Position numbers and translations under genes: made by a program
The notes under the pieces: model-generated
What the model saw: only the letters and a program-made list of their open reading frames with translations
The model's database searches: none
What the model was told of the DNA's origin: nothing
Part shown: in pieces, positions 17,335 through 25,413 of the stretch
How positions within the stretch are numbered: position 1 is the first letter of the stretch
Layout: every line of letters begins with the position of its first letter
Origin: a virus
Virus record (IMG/VR): IMGVR_UViG_3300044730_001503
Span: 1 to 47,020 of that record
Direction: 5' to 3' (one strand)
DNA: 47,020 bases

Positions 17335-18410
17335 TGTTCGTACACCAAAGTTATTCCGGCAGCAATTTTTGGACTCAAATACGCCATCAAGTAGGTCTGG
17401 TTTGCCGAAGACAATCCTTGTACATATACTTTGACACGACCAGGAATACAGCAATCATTTTGAACCGTAATCAAACTTTCATTTGCAGTTCCCGAAATCC
17501 CAGAGCTCAGTATGGCATTTACATAATCATTAATGGTGACACATCGATCCTGGCCAGTTGCATTAAATAAAAGTTTATAACGAGCTTGTTCTACTGTAAT
17601 TAGATCATAACCGCCAAATGGCTGTGCAAATGTAGCAAATGCCATATTGCTCCTAGCATTTATGGTAGCATTGTTGCCCTCGTCTCCATTTGAAATTACT
17701 GCTTTTACTAAAACGGTGCTATTGGTGCTGATTGTTTGTGAAGTAACAAAATTATTAGTAACGATGTATCCCTTGGGGCCATTTATCACAGTAAATGTTT
17801 TATTATTATCTGTCGTTGAGGTTGTTCCCTTGTCTACACGCGTCCATTTTGTTACAACTCCACTACCGGTTGCAGTTTCATAAAAATTAATAGTTCTGGG
17901 ATCTACTGTATAAGGTAGTTCACACGATTGGGTTTCATAATCATAGTTTGTAAAGCTTGAAACCTGCGACCCAGAATATAATGTTATTGATTTACTTGTA
18001 CTGATTGGAACGCTATTAATATTGAAAAAATATGTATCGGCACCATTTGTACTGGTTGCCAAGAAAGTAGCATAGTCTTCAAGCGTAGCACCACTGGCGT
18101 TTACAGTCCTCGTCGTACTCGCCCCCTGTATTGGTGAGACTAAAACCGAGGTATTTGCAGCTATTCCAAGAATACTCTGTAAAAGAGTGGTGGTAGTTGC
18201 AAAAGAATTTACATATCCAAATTGTGCATAAACACCGTTATAAGCGGTTGCCGTTGCTAAAATATTTACCAGCATGTTTGCCGTGCTGGCAGTATTATCA
18301 AAATCAATGTCTGCTAAATCCGGCTGTTGTTTAAAAAATTCAATAAGAGATGCTTTGATATCATCGAAGTCTAAAGAGGCGACGTCTAAATTTTGTATTT
18401 GGTATGTCAT
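17331..18410 (-). CDS. gp6: Baseplate wedge protein gp6 (gpJ-like), compact
   Basis: 359 residues; T4 gp6 is 660. It dimerises around gp7 to make the ring of the baseplate that triggers contraction. Visible landmarks: 'FDDIKASLIEFFKQQPDLADIDFDNTASTANMLVNILATATAYNGVY' (about 16-62), typical of gp6, and the C-terminal 'LITVEQARYKLLFNATGQDRCVTINDYVNAIL' (about 266-297), the helical gpJ-like domain. The size is near that of P2 gpJ (about 300). The start overlaps the gp25 stop. Confidence 0.9.
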   Translation of the reverse strand: MTYQIQNLDVASLDFDDIKASLIEFFKQQPDLADIDFDNTASTANMLVNILATATAYNGVYAQFGYVNSFATTTTLLQSILGIAANTSVLVSPIQGASTTRTVNASGATLEDYATFLATSTNGADTYFFNINSVPISTSKSITLYSGSQVSSFTNYDYETQSCELPYTVDPRTINFYETATGSGVVTKWTRVDKGTTSTTDNNKTFTVINGPKGYIVTNNFVTSQTISTNSTVLVKAVISNGDEGNNATINARSNMAFATFAQPFGGYDLITVEQARYKLLFNATGQDRCVTINDYVNAILSSGISGTANESLITVQNDCCIPGRVKVYVQGLSSANQTYLMAYLSPKIAAGITLVYEQ

Positions 18411-18787
18411 TAGAGTTCTACCTCTATAAAGGTACTTGCGTTGTTTTGACTATTTATTCCGTTATTAAGAGAATATACAATAAAAAATTGATATACTGTT
18501 TCGGATGCATACTGAAGAGTAACTTTTACATCATAAATCTGAGGAATGGATGCTTGAATGTAAGATGCCAGCGCAGCCTCCAGCCCACCCACATCATTTT
18601 GTCCAGAAAAAATATAAGAAAAGTAATCGGATCCAAAATTTAAATCCGCAACCAATTCACCTTTTTGAGTTTTGCAGACATTTTCAATATACTGAGAATA
18701 TGCATTAAATCCACTTACCAAAGAAATATCTTTTTTTACCGCTTTGGTATTAATTTTTTCTAATAAAATGGAAAAATCTTTAAGCAT
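18410..18787 (-). CDS. gp25: Baseplate wedge protein gp25
   Basis: 125 residues; T4 gp25 is 132. This lysozyme-like-fold protein links the baseplate wedge to the first sheath ring. 'GELVADLNFGSDYFSYIFS' (about 43-61) fits the conserved 'pGeR..pdFG.gl...lF' sequence of the gp25/W family, and 'YIQASIPQIYDVKVTLQYASETVYQFFIVYSLN' gives the final helix and strands. The late box TATAAATA ends 7 nt before the ATG. Confidence 0.93.
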   Translation of the reverse strand: MLKDFSILLEKINTKAVKKDISLVSGFNAYSQYIENVCKTQKGELVADLNFGSDYFSYIFSGQNDVGGLEAALASYIQASIPQIYDVKVTLQYASETVYQFFIVYSLNNGINSQNNASTFIEVEL

Positions 18788-18794
18788 TTATCAA

Positions 18795-18802
18795 TATTTA
18801 TA
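18795..18802 (-). promoter_or_regulatory. Late promoter for the gp25 wedge unit (TATAAATA)
   Basis: A perfect consensus TATAAATA on the minus strand, separated by 7 nt (TTGATAA) from the gp25 ATG. No Shine-Dalgarno sequence fits in between. It should serve gp25, gp6, the gp7-like gene and the cysteine-rich gene. Confidence 0.75.
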
Positions 18803-18811
18803 AGAAATTTA

Positions 18812-19663
18812 TTAGGTAGATCCCCCCGAACTACCTGATGCTGAAGGGCTGCTTCCCAGGGGTAAAACTTGAGAAAGAGATAGAGCACTCTCATGTGTTC
18901 CGGAATTGTTGATAACATGCTTAATGCCTACAATGTAGTAGGCACCATTTAAATATGATCCAGCTTTTGGATAAAGGCTCGTGCCTGCAACGGAAACATT
19001 AACTACCTGGCCTACCTTTAATTTAAAATCACCGGCAACGGTAATATCTATTTTATTTGCATATTGCAATGAATCAACAAATTCTGTTCTTTTTACTGGT
19101 GTTTCGACAGGGGTATCCCAGAAAGATGCATCATTCAAACGCAATCGAATATAAGCATGATATAGAGCACCAACCTGGGGGCATACGCAACTATAAGATG
19201 CAGAAGGTGTACCCCATAAACAACCTAAAAATGATTTACCCAGAAATGGATCATTTTCAACCTTTATACATTCCTGTGAAGCATCATCAAAATAAAGACT
19301 TATAGGTTTAAAATTTAAAATTTCTTCAAATGAAGGTGGGTTGCCTTGTGGACCTTCCCATAAAGTATATCCCGAAGATCCTTCAGATCCACCACTTGCA
19401 CCAGAACCACCGGAACCACCGGAACTACCAGAACTACCAGAGCTTCCGGAACTACCAGAAGATATAAACCCTATGGCGCTTGCTATCGTCCTAATATATG
19501 GAAATCTGGAAAAACAGTCATCAAGAGATCCTGGTATTGAGGTTACACCGCGTGTAATTGCTGCGTTTGCACATTCGTATGAACCTTTAGATGTTACTGG
19601 ATAAAAGGCTTCCTGCCCTTCATTCGTACCGTAAGTTACAATTTGTTTTCCACTCGGTGCCAT
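18812..19663 (-). CDS. Probable baseplate hub component with a GSS-repeat insert
   Basis: 283 residues from ATG 19663; GGAG lies about 10 nt upstream, so this start is preferred over the ATG at 19678. Residues about 68-98 are nearly only Gly and Ser (GSSGSSG-type). The C-terminal part 'LKVGQVVNVSVAG...YLNGAYYIVGIKHVINNSGTHESALSLSQV' (about 215-265) looks like the beta-domain of phage hub/late-control proteins (gp27/gpD type), where 'G.Y.V..V.H' recurs. It follows the larger hub candidate with no gap. The hub may thus be split over two genes. The assignment is tentative. Confidence 0.5.
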   Translation of the reverse strand: MAPSGKQIVTYGTNEGQEAFYPVTSKGSYECANAAITRGVTSIPGSLDDCFSRFPYIRTIASAIGFISSGSSGSSGSSGSSGGSGGSGASGGSEGSSGYTLWEGPQGNPPSFEEILNFKPISLYFDDASQECIKVENDPFLGKSFLGCLWGTPSASYSCVCPQVGALYHAYIRLRLNDASFWDTPVETPVKRTEFVDSLQYANKIDITVAGDFKLKVGQVVNVSVAGTSLYPKAGSYLNGAYYIVGIKHVINNSGTHESALSLSQVLPLGSSPSASGSSGGST

Positions 19664-19664
19664 T

Positions 19665-21875
19665 TTAGCATTCTCCATCCAAAACGTTTTCTGCCCAGAA
19701 ATAAACTACTTTATTATTACCATCTATTTGCTCTATACAGACTCTAGCAATATGATTTATATCAGCCGAAGAAGTAATATTACTAGACGCACTGGCCCCA
19801 ATTGGCCTGTATTTAAAATTACCGGTGCTTGTTTTAACCCATCCAGGTGGTAGATAACCAGCAGAAAGTCCACGCTCATTTAAATTAATTGCCCAAGTTG
19901 CATCTTGTGTTTCACTAGATTTAATAGTAGGATCCAATTCCCAGAGTTCCAGCTGATGTACTTGATATGTATTACCTCCACTGGATCCGCTTGAACCACT
20001 AGATCCGCTAGATCCGCTAGATCCAACTAAAAATGAAGCACCACCAGAACCTACTGGTGTTATACCACCAGAAGATCCCGAACTTCCCGATGCACCGGAC
20101 GATCCTGAAGAACCACAGTTACCGTTAAAATTAATTTTATTCCATTTATACCTATAAAATTTTGCCCCATTTGGTAAATAAGGCCCACTGGAACCACTCG
20201 TTCCACTTGATCCGCTGGTCCCGCTCGATCCACCTGTAGCACCGGTACTTCCGGTACTTCCTGTTGTTCCCGTGGTGTAGTATGCAGTATCTGGTTCATA
20301 CCGCTGCAAAACTGCAAAGAAACAATCTTCTCTTTTTCCCATACAACATAAAGAATACATTATAAAATTTTGAGCTTCTATATTTCTTAATTGAGTCAAC
20401 ATATCTGTTGACCCAACAGAACCAGAAGCACCAGACTCACCATTTGACCCCCCACTTGATCCTCCACTTGATCCAGATGACCCAGATGAACCAGATCCCC
20501 CAGCATTTCCTTTGAAGACATCATATCTAATATCAATAATTTTTTGAAGTATTGTATCACTACCAGAAATTCCAGTTTCCGGATTTATAGTTCTTTCAAA
20601 TGGATGATGTGGATGCACAGGAGTAAGATTAAACATATTTTTCCACATATCCGGACTATCAAGATATGGCATAAATCCATTTAATCCCATCAAATTCATA
20701 CTTTTATACGCATTTGATGTTCCAAATTCATTACCAAGAAGACTGTTTATAGATATATCATTTGTAGGGGACGACAATTCATAATATCCCCAATTATTTT
20801 CTGGATATATGTAATTTCCTCCCGGTGGAGCTTGAGTTCCTCGGCCGGTTGTGGTAACCACATCAATATTATATTTTTGTCCATCATCTTGAAATTGAAA
20901 TGATAGATCTTTTAAAGCTTGTTTGGCCTCAGCTGCGTCCGCTTCATTTATTGCATTGATCAATGCTTCGCCAGTTAAACCATCTGGAACGCTTTGGCGG
21001 TTTAATTTATCAACATATTTTGGTGTTTTTCTAATATAATAATAATTTTTAGAAACCCATTGAAATCCTGGATTGGTGGTCATCCAATAGATTTTACGAT
21101 ATTTTTTACTATCTGATGAAGATATTTTTTGTAATACATTGTCTCCATCATATATTGCAAAATTTCTATAATCAGCATTTATTGATGCAAAACTGGGATC
21201 CATTGCAGGATCAGATCTAAATGCTTTAAAGTTTACACCACCCCCAAATGATGTCCAAAACAAAAAGTTTGGCACATTTGTTTTTGGATCAATTGCACAT
21301 GTTGTCAAGTAATTCATCAATTCGATAGCATTGTCGGATGGCATTTCATCGCCAAGATCAAATGGGTTTAGCGGTTTGTATAAAAAATAATTTTTAGCTG
21401 GATCAATATATCCTTGATTTGAACCACTGGCACCAAAAACCCAATTTTTCATCATACCTACAAAATCTGTAATTTGATAAACATTTGGTTTTTTGAATCC
21501 AAGCAATTCATTTAATGAATGACTAGAAAAATATTTGTAATAAGAATTTGTAAAGTGTACAGTTACCATTGTCTCTTCTGTATCAGAAGCAGCATTATTT
21601 TCGTAACTTACGCTAGTTATGTCTCCAAACCAAGTACTCCCATCAAAAAATTCTATAGTAATAGATGAAGACCCAGAACCACCAATATAAGTGACAACAT
21701 CGTTTAGATCTACAAGAAGCAAAACACCTCTTGGAAATACTTCATTTACATTCTCTACAGTTTCTAAACGTTCAAATCTACAAATATTATTTTGTTTTAA
21801 AACGTCTATTCCACCTAAAAAAATAGATTTAATGGTTGAATATGCTGGATTAAAACGTGATTCTGTGTTGGCCAT
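19665..21875 (-). CDS. Probable baseplate hub protein (gp27-like N-terminus) with four Gly-Ser tracts
   Basis: 736 residues. The N-terminal 180 residues ('LKQNNICRFERLETVENVNEVFPRGVLLLVDLNDVVTYIGG' and 'YKYFSSHSLNELLGFKKPNVYQITDFVGMMKNWVFG') look like a gp27-type hub barrel in this slot beside gp53 and gp48. Beyond about residue 455 the protein has four Gly/Ser/Thr tracts (GSSGSSG, TTGSTGSTGATGG and similar), separated by compact stretches such as 'FIMYSLCCMGKREDCFFAVLQRYEP'. Such tracts would act as flexible or polyglycine-like linkers. The hub call is from location and weak similarity; the repeats are directly visible. Confidence 0.55.
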   Translation of the reverse strand: MANTESRFNPAYSTIKSIFLGGIDVLKQNNICRFERLETVENVNEVFPRGVLLLVDLNDVVTYIGGSGSSSITIEFFDGSTWFGDITSVSYENNAASDTEETMVTVHFTNSYYKYFSSHSLNELLGFKKPNVYQITDFVGMMKNWVFGASGSNQGYIDPAKNYFLYKPLNPFDLGDEMPSDNAIELMNYLTTCAIDPKTNVPNFLFWTSFGGGVNFKAFRSDPAMDPSFASINADYRNFAIYDGDNVLQKISSSDSKKYRKIYWMTTNPGFQWVSKNYYYIRKTPKYVDKLNRQSVPDGLTGEALINAINEADAAEAKQALKDLSFQFQDDGQKYNIDVVTTTGRGTQAPPGGNYIYPENNWGYYELSSPTNDISINSLLGNEFGTSNAYKSMNLMGLNGFMPYLDSPDMWKNMFNLTPVHPHHPFERTINPETGISGSDTILQKIIDIRYDVFKGNAGGSGSSGSSGSSGGSSGGSNGESGASGSVGSTDMLTQLRNIEAQNFIMYSLCCMGKREDCFFAVLQRYEPDTAYYTTGTTGSTGSTGATGGSSGTSGSSGTSGSSGPYLPNGAKFYRYKWNKINFNGNCGSSGSSGASGSSGSSGGITPVGSGGASFLVGSSGSSGSSGSSGSSGGNTYQVHQLELWELDPTIKSSETQDATWAINLNERGLSAGYLPPGWVKTSTGNFKYRPIGASASSNITSSADINHIARVCIEQIDGNNKVVYFWAENVLDGEC
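19978..20505 (-). repeat. Four degenerate Gly-Ser-Ser coding tracts
   Basis: Tracts lie at about 19978-20028, 20065-20120, 20188-20275 and 20421-20503. Each is built of 9-nt units coding Gly-Ser-Ser or Gly-Thr-Ser with varied third bases. A fifth tract is in the next gene at about 19380-19462. The varied codons mean the peptide repeat, not the DNA repeat, is being kept. Confidence 0.85.
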
Positions 21876-21877
21876 GA

Positions 21878-22717
21878 TTAATTATATTTTGTAGTCACAA
21901 ATGAAGATTGTATAAACCCAAGTTTACTTGGAACATATGCTTGAATTGTTTTGGAAATCGTATCAATATTTTGTTGTGCTGTTGTTGCTACTGTAGCTCC
22001 TGCTATTGGAGTAGATTCTGCCAACAGTTCATCTATAGTTATGTTGGATGATACGGCTTCCTTATAGATAACTTTAGCATCTTCAGGGTTTGTTATAAAC
22101 TCAATTTTATTTCCCGCTTGCTTTTTGTTCTTGGCGTAAAACACTCCCTGCCAAGTATATGTTCCATCAGAATTTTTTTGTACAACAACTAACTGTTCCG
22201 GGCCAGTTGCAACTGATATAAATGGTGTAGCTGTGTTGTATTGTGTACCTATTGTCATATACCCATCGTAATATGATGAATTTTCAATTATGGCATATGC
22301 CCCACTTATATCATAATTTCCCGTATATCCGTAAAGATAGCATGCACCAGTATTCGAAGCATAAGGAAAAATTAAACTACCCTCGGTAAAGGCTGACCCG
22401 CCAGTAACATCTGTTGCGTTAGGAAATAGCAAAAAACTTATTTTATTCTGTTCTATTTCAGCAAAATCCGTAGCATTGTCGGCAAGTAAGTCAAAAGGAT
22501 TAACAGTATTGTTGGCAGCTACAAATGCCCAAAAACTATTTGGGTCCTGATATACAGTTGCTGCGGCTTCTACCAGAGTTGTTTTGTTATCAATAGTTAC
22601 AGTACCTTCTTCTATAAAAGCAGATTCTATATCCAAATAAGTAAAAAAATCTGATATAGTAAAAGAACCTATGGTAGAAGAAAAAGTTGTTTTAGGTAAA
22701 TTAGTAAAAAATTTCAT
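21878..22717 (-). CDS. gp53: Baseplate wedge protein gp53-like (LysM-like fold)
   Basis: 279 residues; T4 gp53 is 196. In T4 it clamps neighbouring wedges together. 'TLVEAAATVYQDPNSFWAFVAANNTVNPFDLL' (about 47-78) matches the T4 core 'ELANAIYGNPQLYWVLLMCNDNYDPYYGW', the LysM-like module of the family. The rest is beta-rich. It overlaps the gp48 stop (ATGA) and precedes the hub gene by 2 nt. Confidence 0.82.
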   Translation of the reverse strand: MKFFTNLPKTTFSSTIGSFTISDFFTYLDIESAFIEEGTVTIDNKTTLVEAAATVYQDPNSFWAFVAANNTVNPFDLLADNATDFAEIEQNKISFLLFPNATDVTGGSAFTEGSLIFPYASNTGACYLYGYTGNYDISGAYAIIENSSYYDGYMTIGTQYNTATPFISVATGPEQLVVVQKNSDGTYTWQGVFYAKNKKQAGNKIEFITNPEDAKVIYKEAVSSNITIDELLAESTPIAGATVATTAQQNIDTISKTIQAYVPSKLGFIQSSFVTTKYN

Positions 22718-23535
22718 GATGATGGACCAAAATAGCGAGTAGATATTTCTGATTTAGAGATAATTGAATTAGATCTCGGATCATACGTTCCCGTTTCAAA
22801 CTCTGTAAAAACTAAACCAAGCAAAGTTATAGAAGAAGCACCATTGGGTAAAAATCTTATTATAGGATCGGATTCATCATTCTTCTGAACCTTTACAGTT
22901 TCCAAAACACACACTAAAGGCTCACCAAGCCAGTTGGCTGTTAAATTGGATTCTCCACCGAAAGCCCTCGCATTTCCTTGAGTAACTTTTATTGCCCATA
23001 AATTTTGTGGATAACTTCTTTCTGGTAAACCAGAAGCTACTGTAGGATATGAGCTTTTTCTAAAAGTACCAACAATATTTTCTATTTGAATCGTTTCGGC
23101 TTCGTTTTTTGGTGTAAATGCATATTGGAAGAAATATTTTTTTCTTCCTTCTGATACCATTGTATATTCAGCAATGTTGCTGAATCTTCTATAAGTACTG
23201 GTTGCAAATGCGCGTTCCCAGTAAAATGTTGCTGGCTGCAATGATCTTTTTAATACATTTAAAGCGCCACCAAGTCCACCGCCTGCATTTGCAACACCAG
23301 CCCTACTCAATATTGGGCCTACGGGATTATTGTTGCTTTCGCCGTATTCATGTCCGATCAAATATCCGGGTTCCCTGGGCATTGGTAACGAAAGACGAGC
23401 AAATGCTCTATTTATTACACCCTCCCGGGTCCGTTCGTAGTTTCTCAAAGAATATTCGGCAGACCAAAAATTTAGCCACAATGGTTGTTCTGCGGCTGCT
23501 AGTCCATAAGGATATTGAAAGTTATACTTGGCCAT
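22714..23535 (-). CDS. gp48: Baseplate tube cap protein gp48-like
   Basis: 273 residues; T4 gp48 is 364. It caps the hub and starts tube polymerisation. 'RKKYFFQYAFTPKNEAETIQIENIVGTFRKSSYP' (about 131-164) corresponds to T4 'VFTWDLTPRSTEDLMAIINIYQYF'. 'PQNLWAIKVTQ', 'PLVCVLETVKVQKN' and 'ASSITLLGLVFTEFETGTYD' reproduce the last strands of the gp48/gp54 fold. It heads the unit gp48-gp53-hub. gp54 could be confused with it, but the short N-terminus and position favour gp48. Confidence 0.78.
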   Translation of the reverse strand: MAKYNFQYPYGLAAAEQPLWLNFWSAEYSLRNYERTREGVINRAFARLSLPMPREPGYLIGHEYGESNNNPVGPILSRAGVANAGGGLGGALNVLKRSLQPATFYWERAFATSTYRRFSNIAEYTMVSEGRKKYFFQYAFTPKNEAETIQIENIVGTFRKSSYPTVASGLPERSYPQNLWAIKVTQGNARAFGGESNLTANWLGEPLVCVLETVKVQKNDESDPIIRFLPNGASSITLLGLVFTEFETGTYDPRSNSIISKSEISTRYFGPSS

Positions 23536-23541
23536 TACTAT

Positions 23542-23549
23542 TATTTAGA
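23542..23549 (-). promoter_or_regulatory. Late promoter for the gp48 unit (TCTAAATA)
   Basis: TCTAAATA on the minus strand lies 6 nt before the gp48 ATG. It is back to back with an equivalent plus-strand box at 23557-23564; the whole 34-nt gap between the two genes is taken up by two promoters. Confidence 0.7.
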
Positions 23550-23556
23550 TAAATTT

Positions 23557-23564
23557 TCTAAATA
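23557..23564 (+). promoter_or_regulatory. Late promoter for the gp4 unit (TCTAAATA), 5 nt before start
   Basis: TCTAAATA is followed by TTCTT and the gp4 ATG at 23570. No ribosome binding site is present. It should drive gp4, the tube-like gene, the gp26-like gene and the 139-residue gene up to the terminator at 25831. Confidence 0.72.
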
Positions 23565-23569
23565 TTCTT

Positions 23570-23995
23570 ATGGCATACAAAACCGTTTTTAATCCAAAAA
23601 ATCCTAAAAAGTATGCCGGGGATGTTTCAAAGATTGTATGTAGATCATTATGGGAACGAAATGTATGTACGTTTTGCGATGAACACCCAGAAGTAATAAA
23701 ATGGTCTTCAGAAGAAATTGCCATCCCCTATATGAGTCCTATAGATCAAAAAGTTCATAACTATTTTCCAGATTTTTTAATACAGTTTAACGGAAAAGAT
23801 GGTATCAAAACCTGGATGGTGGAAGTAAAGCCAAAGAAACAAACTTTTTTAAAGGAAAATGCATCTAAAAAAGAAAAATATACTTGGGTGATCAATAATG
23901 CTAAATGGCAAGCAGCCCAAGCATATTGCGAAAAAAACAAAATGGTTTTTAAAATCATAACAGAAAAAGATCTATTCAGCAATGCCAAACAATAA
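23570..23995 (+). CDS. gp4: Head completion protein gp4
   Basis: 141 residues; T4 gp4 is 150. It completes filled heads and has a nuclease-like fold. 'CRSLWERNVCTFCDEHPEVIKWSSEEIAIPYMSPIDQKVHNYFPDF' (about 24-69) is the family signature, followed by 'MVEVKPKKQT' (about 83-92) and 'NNAKWQAAQAYCEKNKMVFKIITEKDL' near the end. The arrangement E...D...ExK is that of a PD-(D/E)XK-type active site. It overlaps the next gene by 14 nt. Confidence 0.93.
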   Translation: MAYKTVFNPKNPKKYAGDVSKIVCRSLWERNVCTFCDEHPEVIKWSSEEIAIPYMSPIDQKVHNYFPDFLIQFNGKDGIKTWMVEVKPKKQTFLKENASKKEKYTWVINNAKWQAAQAYCEKNKMVFKIITEKDLFSNAKQ

Positions 23996-24554
23996 TTCGA
24001 TAATAGGAATCAAGGATTTTTTCAATAGACATAAAGGGTTACAGAGAACCAACAGATTTTCTTTATCTTTTATCAATTTGCCATCCGGTTTATTGCCGCT
24101 GTCCAACCAAGATGTAAATCCACTTTCAGTGACTATCGGAGCAAGAGCCATTGATACGGTTGCTGATGGTCTTGCTGGTTATGGAATCGGAAGAGTTATT
24201 CCAAGAAGCCAAAAATTTCCCCAGGGAGTTCTGTTGACATTTGCCGTAACAAATGACAACTTTATTCCACTATTCTTTGATTCCTGGTTTAATAAAATTT
24301 ATTCTGGTGGAAGACAACGCGGAAACTTAAGTAGTGCGTTTGAACTTGGATATTATGATACTTTAGTAGCAAATACATCGATGAAAATTAGTTTATTGGA
24401 TCCAAATGGAAATCCAAATACTACATATACCTTTTTTGAAATATTTCCACTCGAATGTTTGCCATTGGAACTAAGCATGTTTAAAGCAAACGAATATCTA
24501 ACATATACAGTTTTGATGAATTTCAGAGATTTTACATATAAGCAGGGAGTTTGA
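23982..24554 (+). CDS. Third tail-tube-like protein
   Basis: 190 residues. 'GIKDFFNRHKGLQRTNRFSLSF' near the N-terminus mirrors the 'FKDGFNGGTRSNRF' opening of the two gp19-like proteins. The end 'FEIFPLECLPLELSMFKANEYLTYTVLMNFRDFTY' corresponds to the closing strands of the tube fold. It is encoded apart from gp19, in the gp4 transcript. It could be the gp54-type tube initiator or a terminal ring; the sequence does not decide. Confidence 0.65.
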   Translation: MPNNNSIIGIKDFFNRHKGLQRTNRFSLSFINLPSGLLPLSNQDVNPLSVTIGARAIDTVADGLAGYGIGRVIPRSQKFPQGVLLTFAVTNDNFIPLFFDSWFNKIYSGGRQRGNLSSAFELGYYDTLVANTSMKISLLDPNGNPNTTYTFFEIFPLECLPLELSMFKANEYLTYTVLMNFRDFTYKQGV

Positions 24555-24556
24555 TT

Positions 24557-25219
24557 ATGGATTTGTTGAATTCTTTAAAAGATTTGTTACCGACTTACGA
24601 GACTGTTTTACCTTTTTCAAAACAAAAAGTTACATTTACTCCATTTAAAGTAAAAGATGCAAAAAACATTTCCATACTTTTGCAGGAAAATAATAAAAAA
24701 CTCGCATTAAATGCAATGGTGGAATTGATATCTTCAAATACAAAAGGAACAAATGTCTTAGATCTTTGTCTAGCAGATGCCGAGTTTTTATTTTTGCAAA
24801 TAAGATCAAAAAGTGTTGACGAGCAATTAAATCTAATTGTGAATAAAGAAAGGGTGCAGGTATATATTCCCGATATAGCACACAGAAATAATGTATTTAA
24901 TGAATCTATTCAAATCGGAAAAGATCTGCATATCCATATTGAGACCCCCACAATAAAAACTCTTTTAAAATTAAATTCTTTGGATAAAGAAGATGTACTT
25001 AAATCTTTGATAACCAAGGTAATAATAAAGGGAGAAATTTTTTATGTTAACAAATTTATCTCAGATGAAATAAAAACTTTGCTGGATAACCTTCCGCTGT
25101 CCATTATACCAAAACTAGAAGAAGCTTTAAAAAATCAGCCAGAACTTTATGTAAAATTGCAGACACAAGAAGGTGAAAGAGAGGTCTCTGGTTTATTGAG
25201 TTTTTTTACTTATCGGTAA
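24557..25219 (+). CDS. gp26: gp26-like baseplate hub/tail assembly chaperone, zero-frame product
   Basis: 220 residues from ATG 24557. AGGGAG at 24544-24549 gives ideal 7-nt spacing, so the upstream TTG (24551) is not needed. 'YETVLPFSKQKVTFTPFKVKDAKNISILLQENNKKLALNAMVELIS' and 'DLCLADAEFLFLQIRSKSVDEQLNLIV' fit the T4 baseplate family of gp26/gp51 (T4_baseplate): a shared beta-strand opening and a 'D.E.LFL..R.KSVGE' helix. T4 gp26 is 208 residues. Its last codons contain TTTTTTT at 25201-25207, where a -1 frameshift would extend it. Confidence 0.75.
   Translation: MDLLNSLKDLLPTYETVLPFSKQKVTFTPFKVKDAKNISILLQENNKKLALNAMVELISSNTKGTNVLDLCLADAEFLFLQIRSKSVDEQLNLIVNKERVQVYIPDIAHRNNVFNESIQIGKDLHIHIETPTIKTLLKLNSLDKEDVLKSLITKVIIKGEIFYVNKFISDEIKTLLDNLPLSIIPKLEEALKNQPELYVKLQTQEGEREVSGLLSFFTYR
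25201..25207 (+). other. Predicted -1 ribosomal frameshift heptamer T TTT TTT
   Basis: In the zero frame the ribosome reads AGT TTT TTT ACT TAT CGG TAA. Slipping back one base on the seven Ts gives TTT TTT TAC TTA and an open frame of 68 further codons. The heptamer meets the X XXY YYZ rule. The zero-frame stop is only 12 nt later. Confidence 0.65.
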
Positions 25220-25413
25220 AGTTTTTTGACTTAAAAGATTACTTTACCACAAACTTTACTTTAATAAATAATTTTAATTGGAATCTTTTTGATTTGGACA
25301 ACATGATATGGTGGGAAAGAGAAATTTACGTAAAAATTTTAATTGAATACCAAGAAGAAAAGAAACAAAAAGAAATGTCACAAAATTCTGCTTTTACTGG
25401 ACTTAATCTATGA
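25201..25413 (+). CDS. -1 frame extension of the gp26-like protein
   Basis: This frame is open from 25177 to the TGA at 25411-25413. It has no ATG, GTG or TTG start before its middle, so it is not an independent gene of normal form. It reads '...KFFDLKDYFTTNF...FDLDNMIWWEREIYVKILIEYQEEKKQKEM...GLNL'. 'WWEREIYVKILIEYQEE' is the kind of helix found in the C-terminal extension of frameshifted tail assembly chaperones (lambda G/GT type). The next gene starts inside its stop (ATGA at 25410-25413), so its end is tied to translation. The fusion would be about 285 residues. Confidence 0.7.
   Translation, partial: FFYLSVKFFDLKDYFTTNFTLINNFNWNLFDLDNMIWWEREIYVKILIEYQEEKKQKEMSQNSAFTGLNL

Noticed and set aside
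19341-19604. Plus-strand ORF rich in PEPPELPELPE
   Set aside because: The antisense of the GSS tract; its repeats mirror the minus-strand codons.
19978-20505. Regular short DNA repeats that could suggest a CRISPR-like array
   Set aside because: Units are 9 nt, degenerate and in frame with a long coding region; no spacers.
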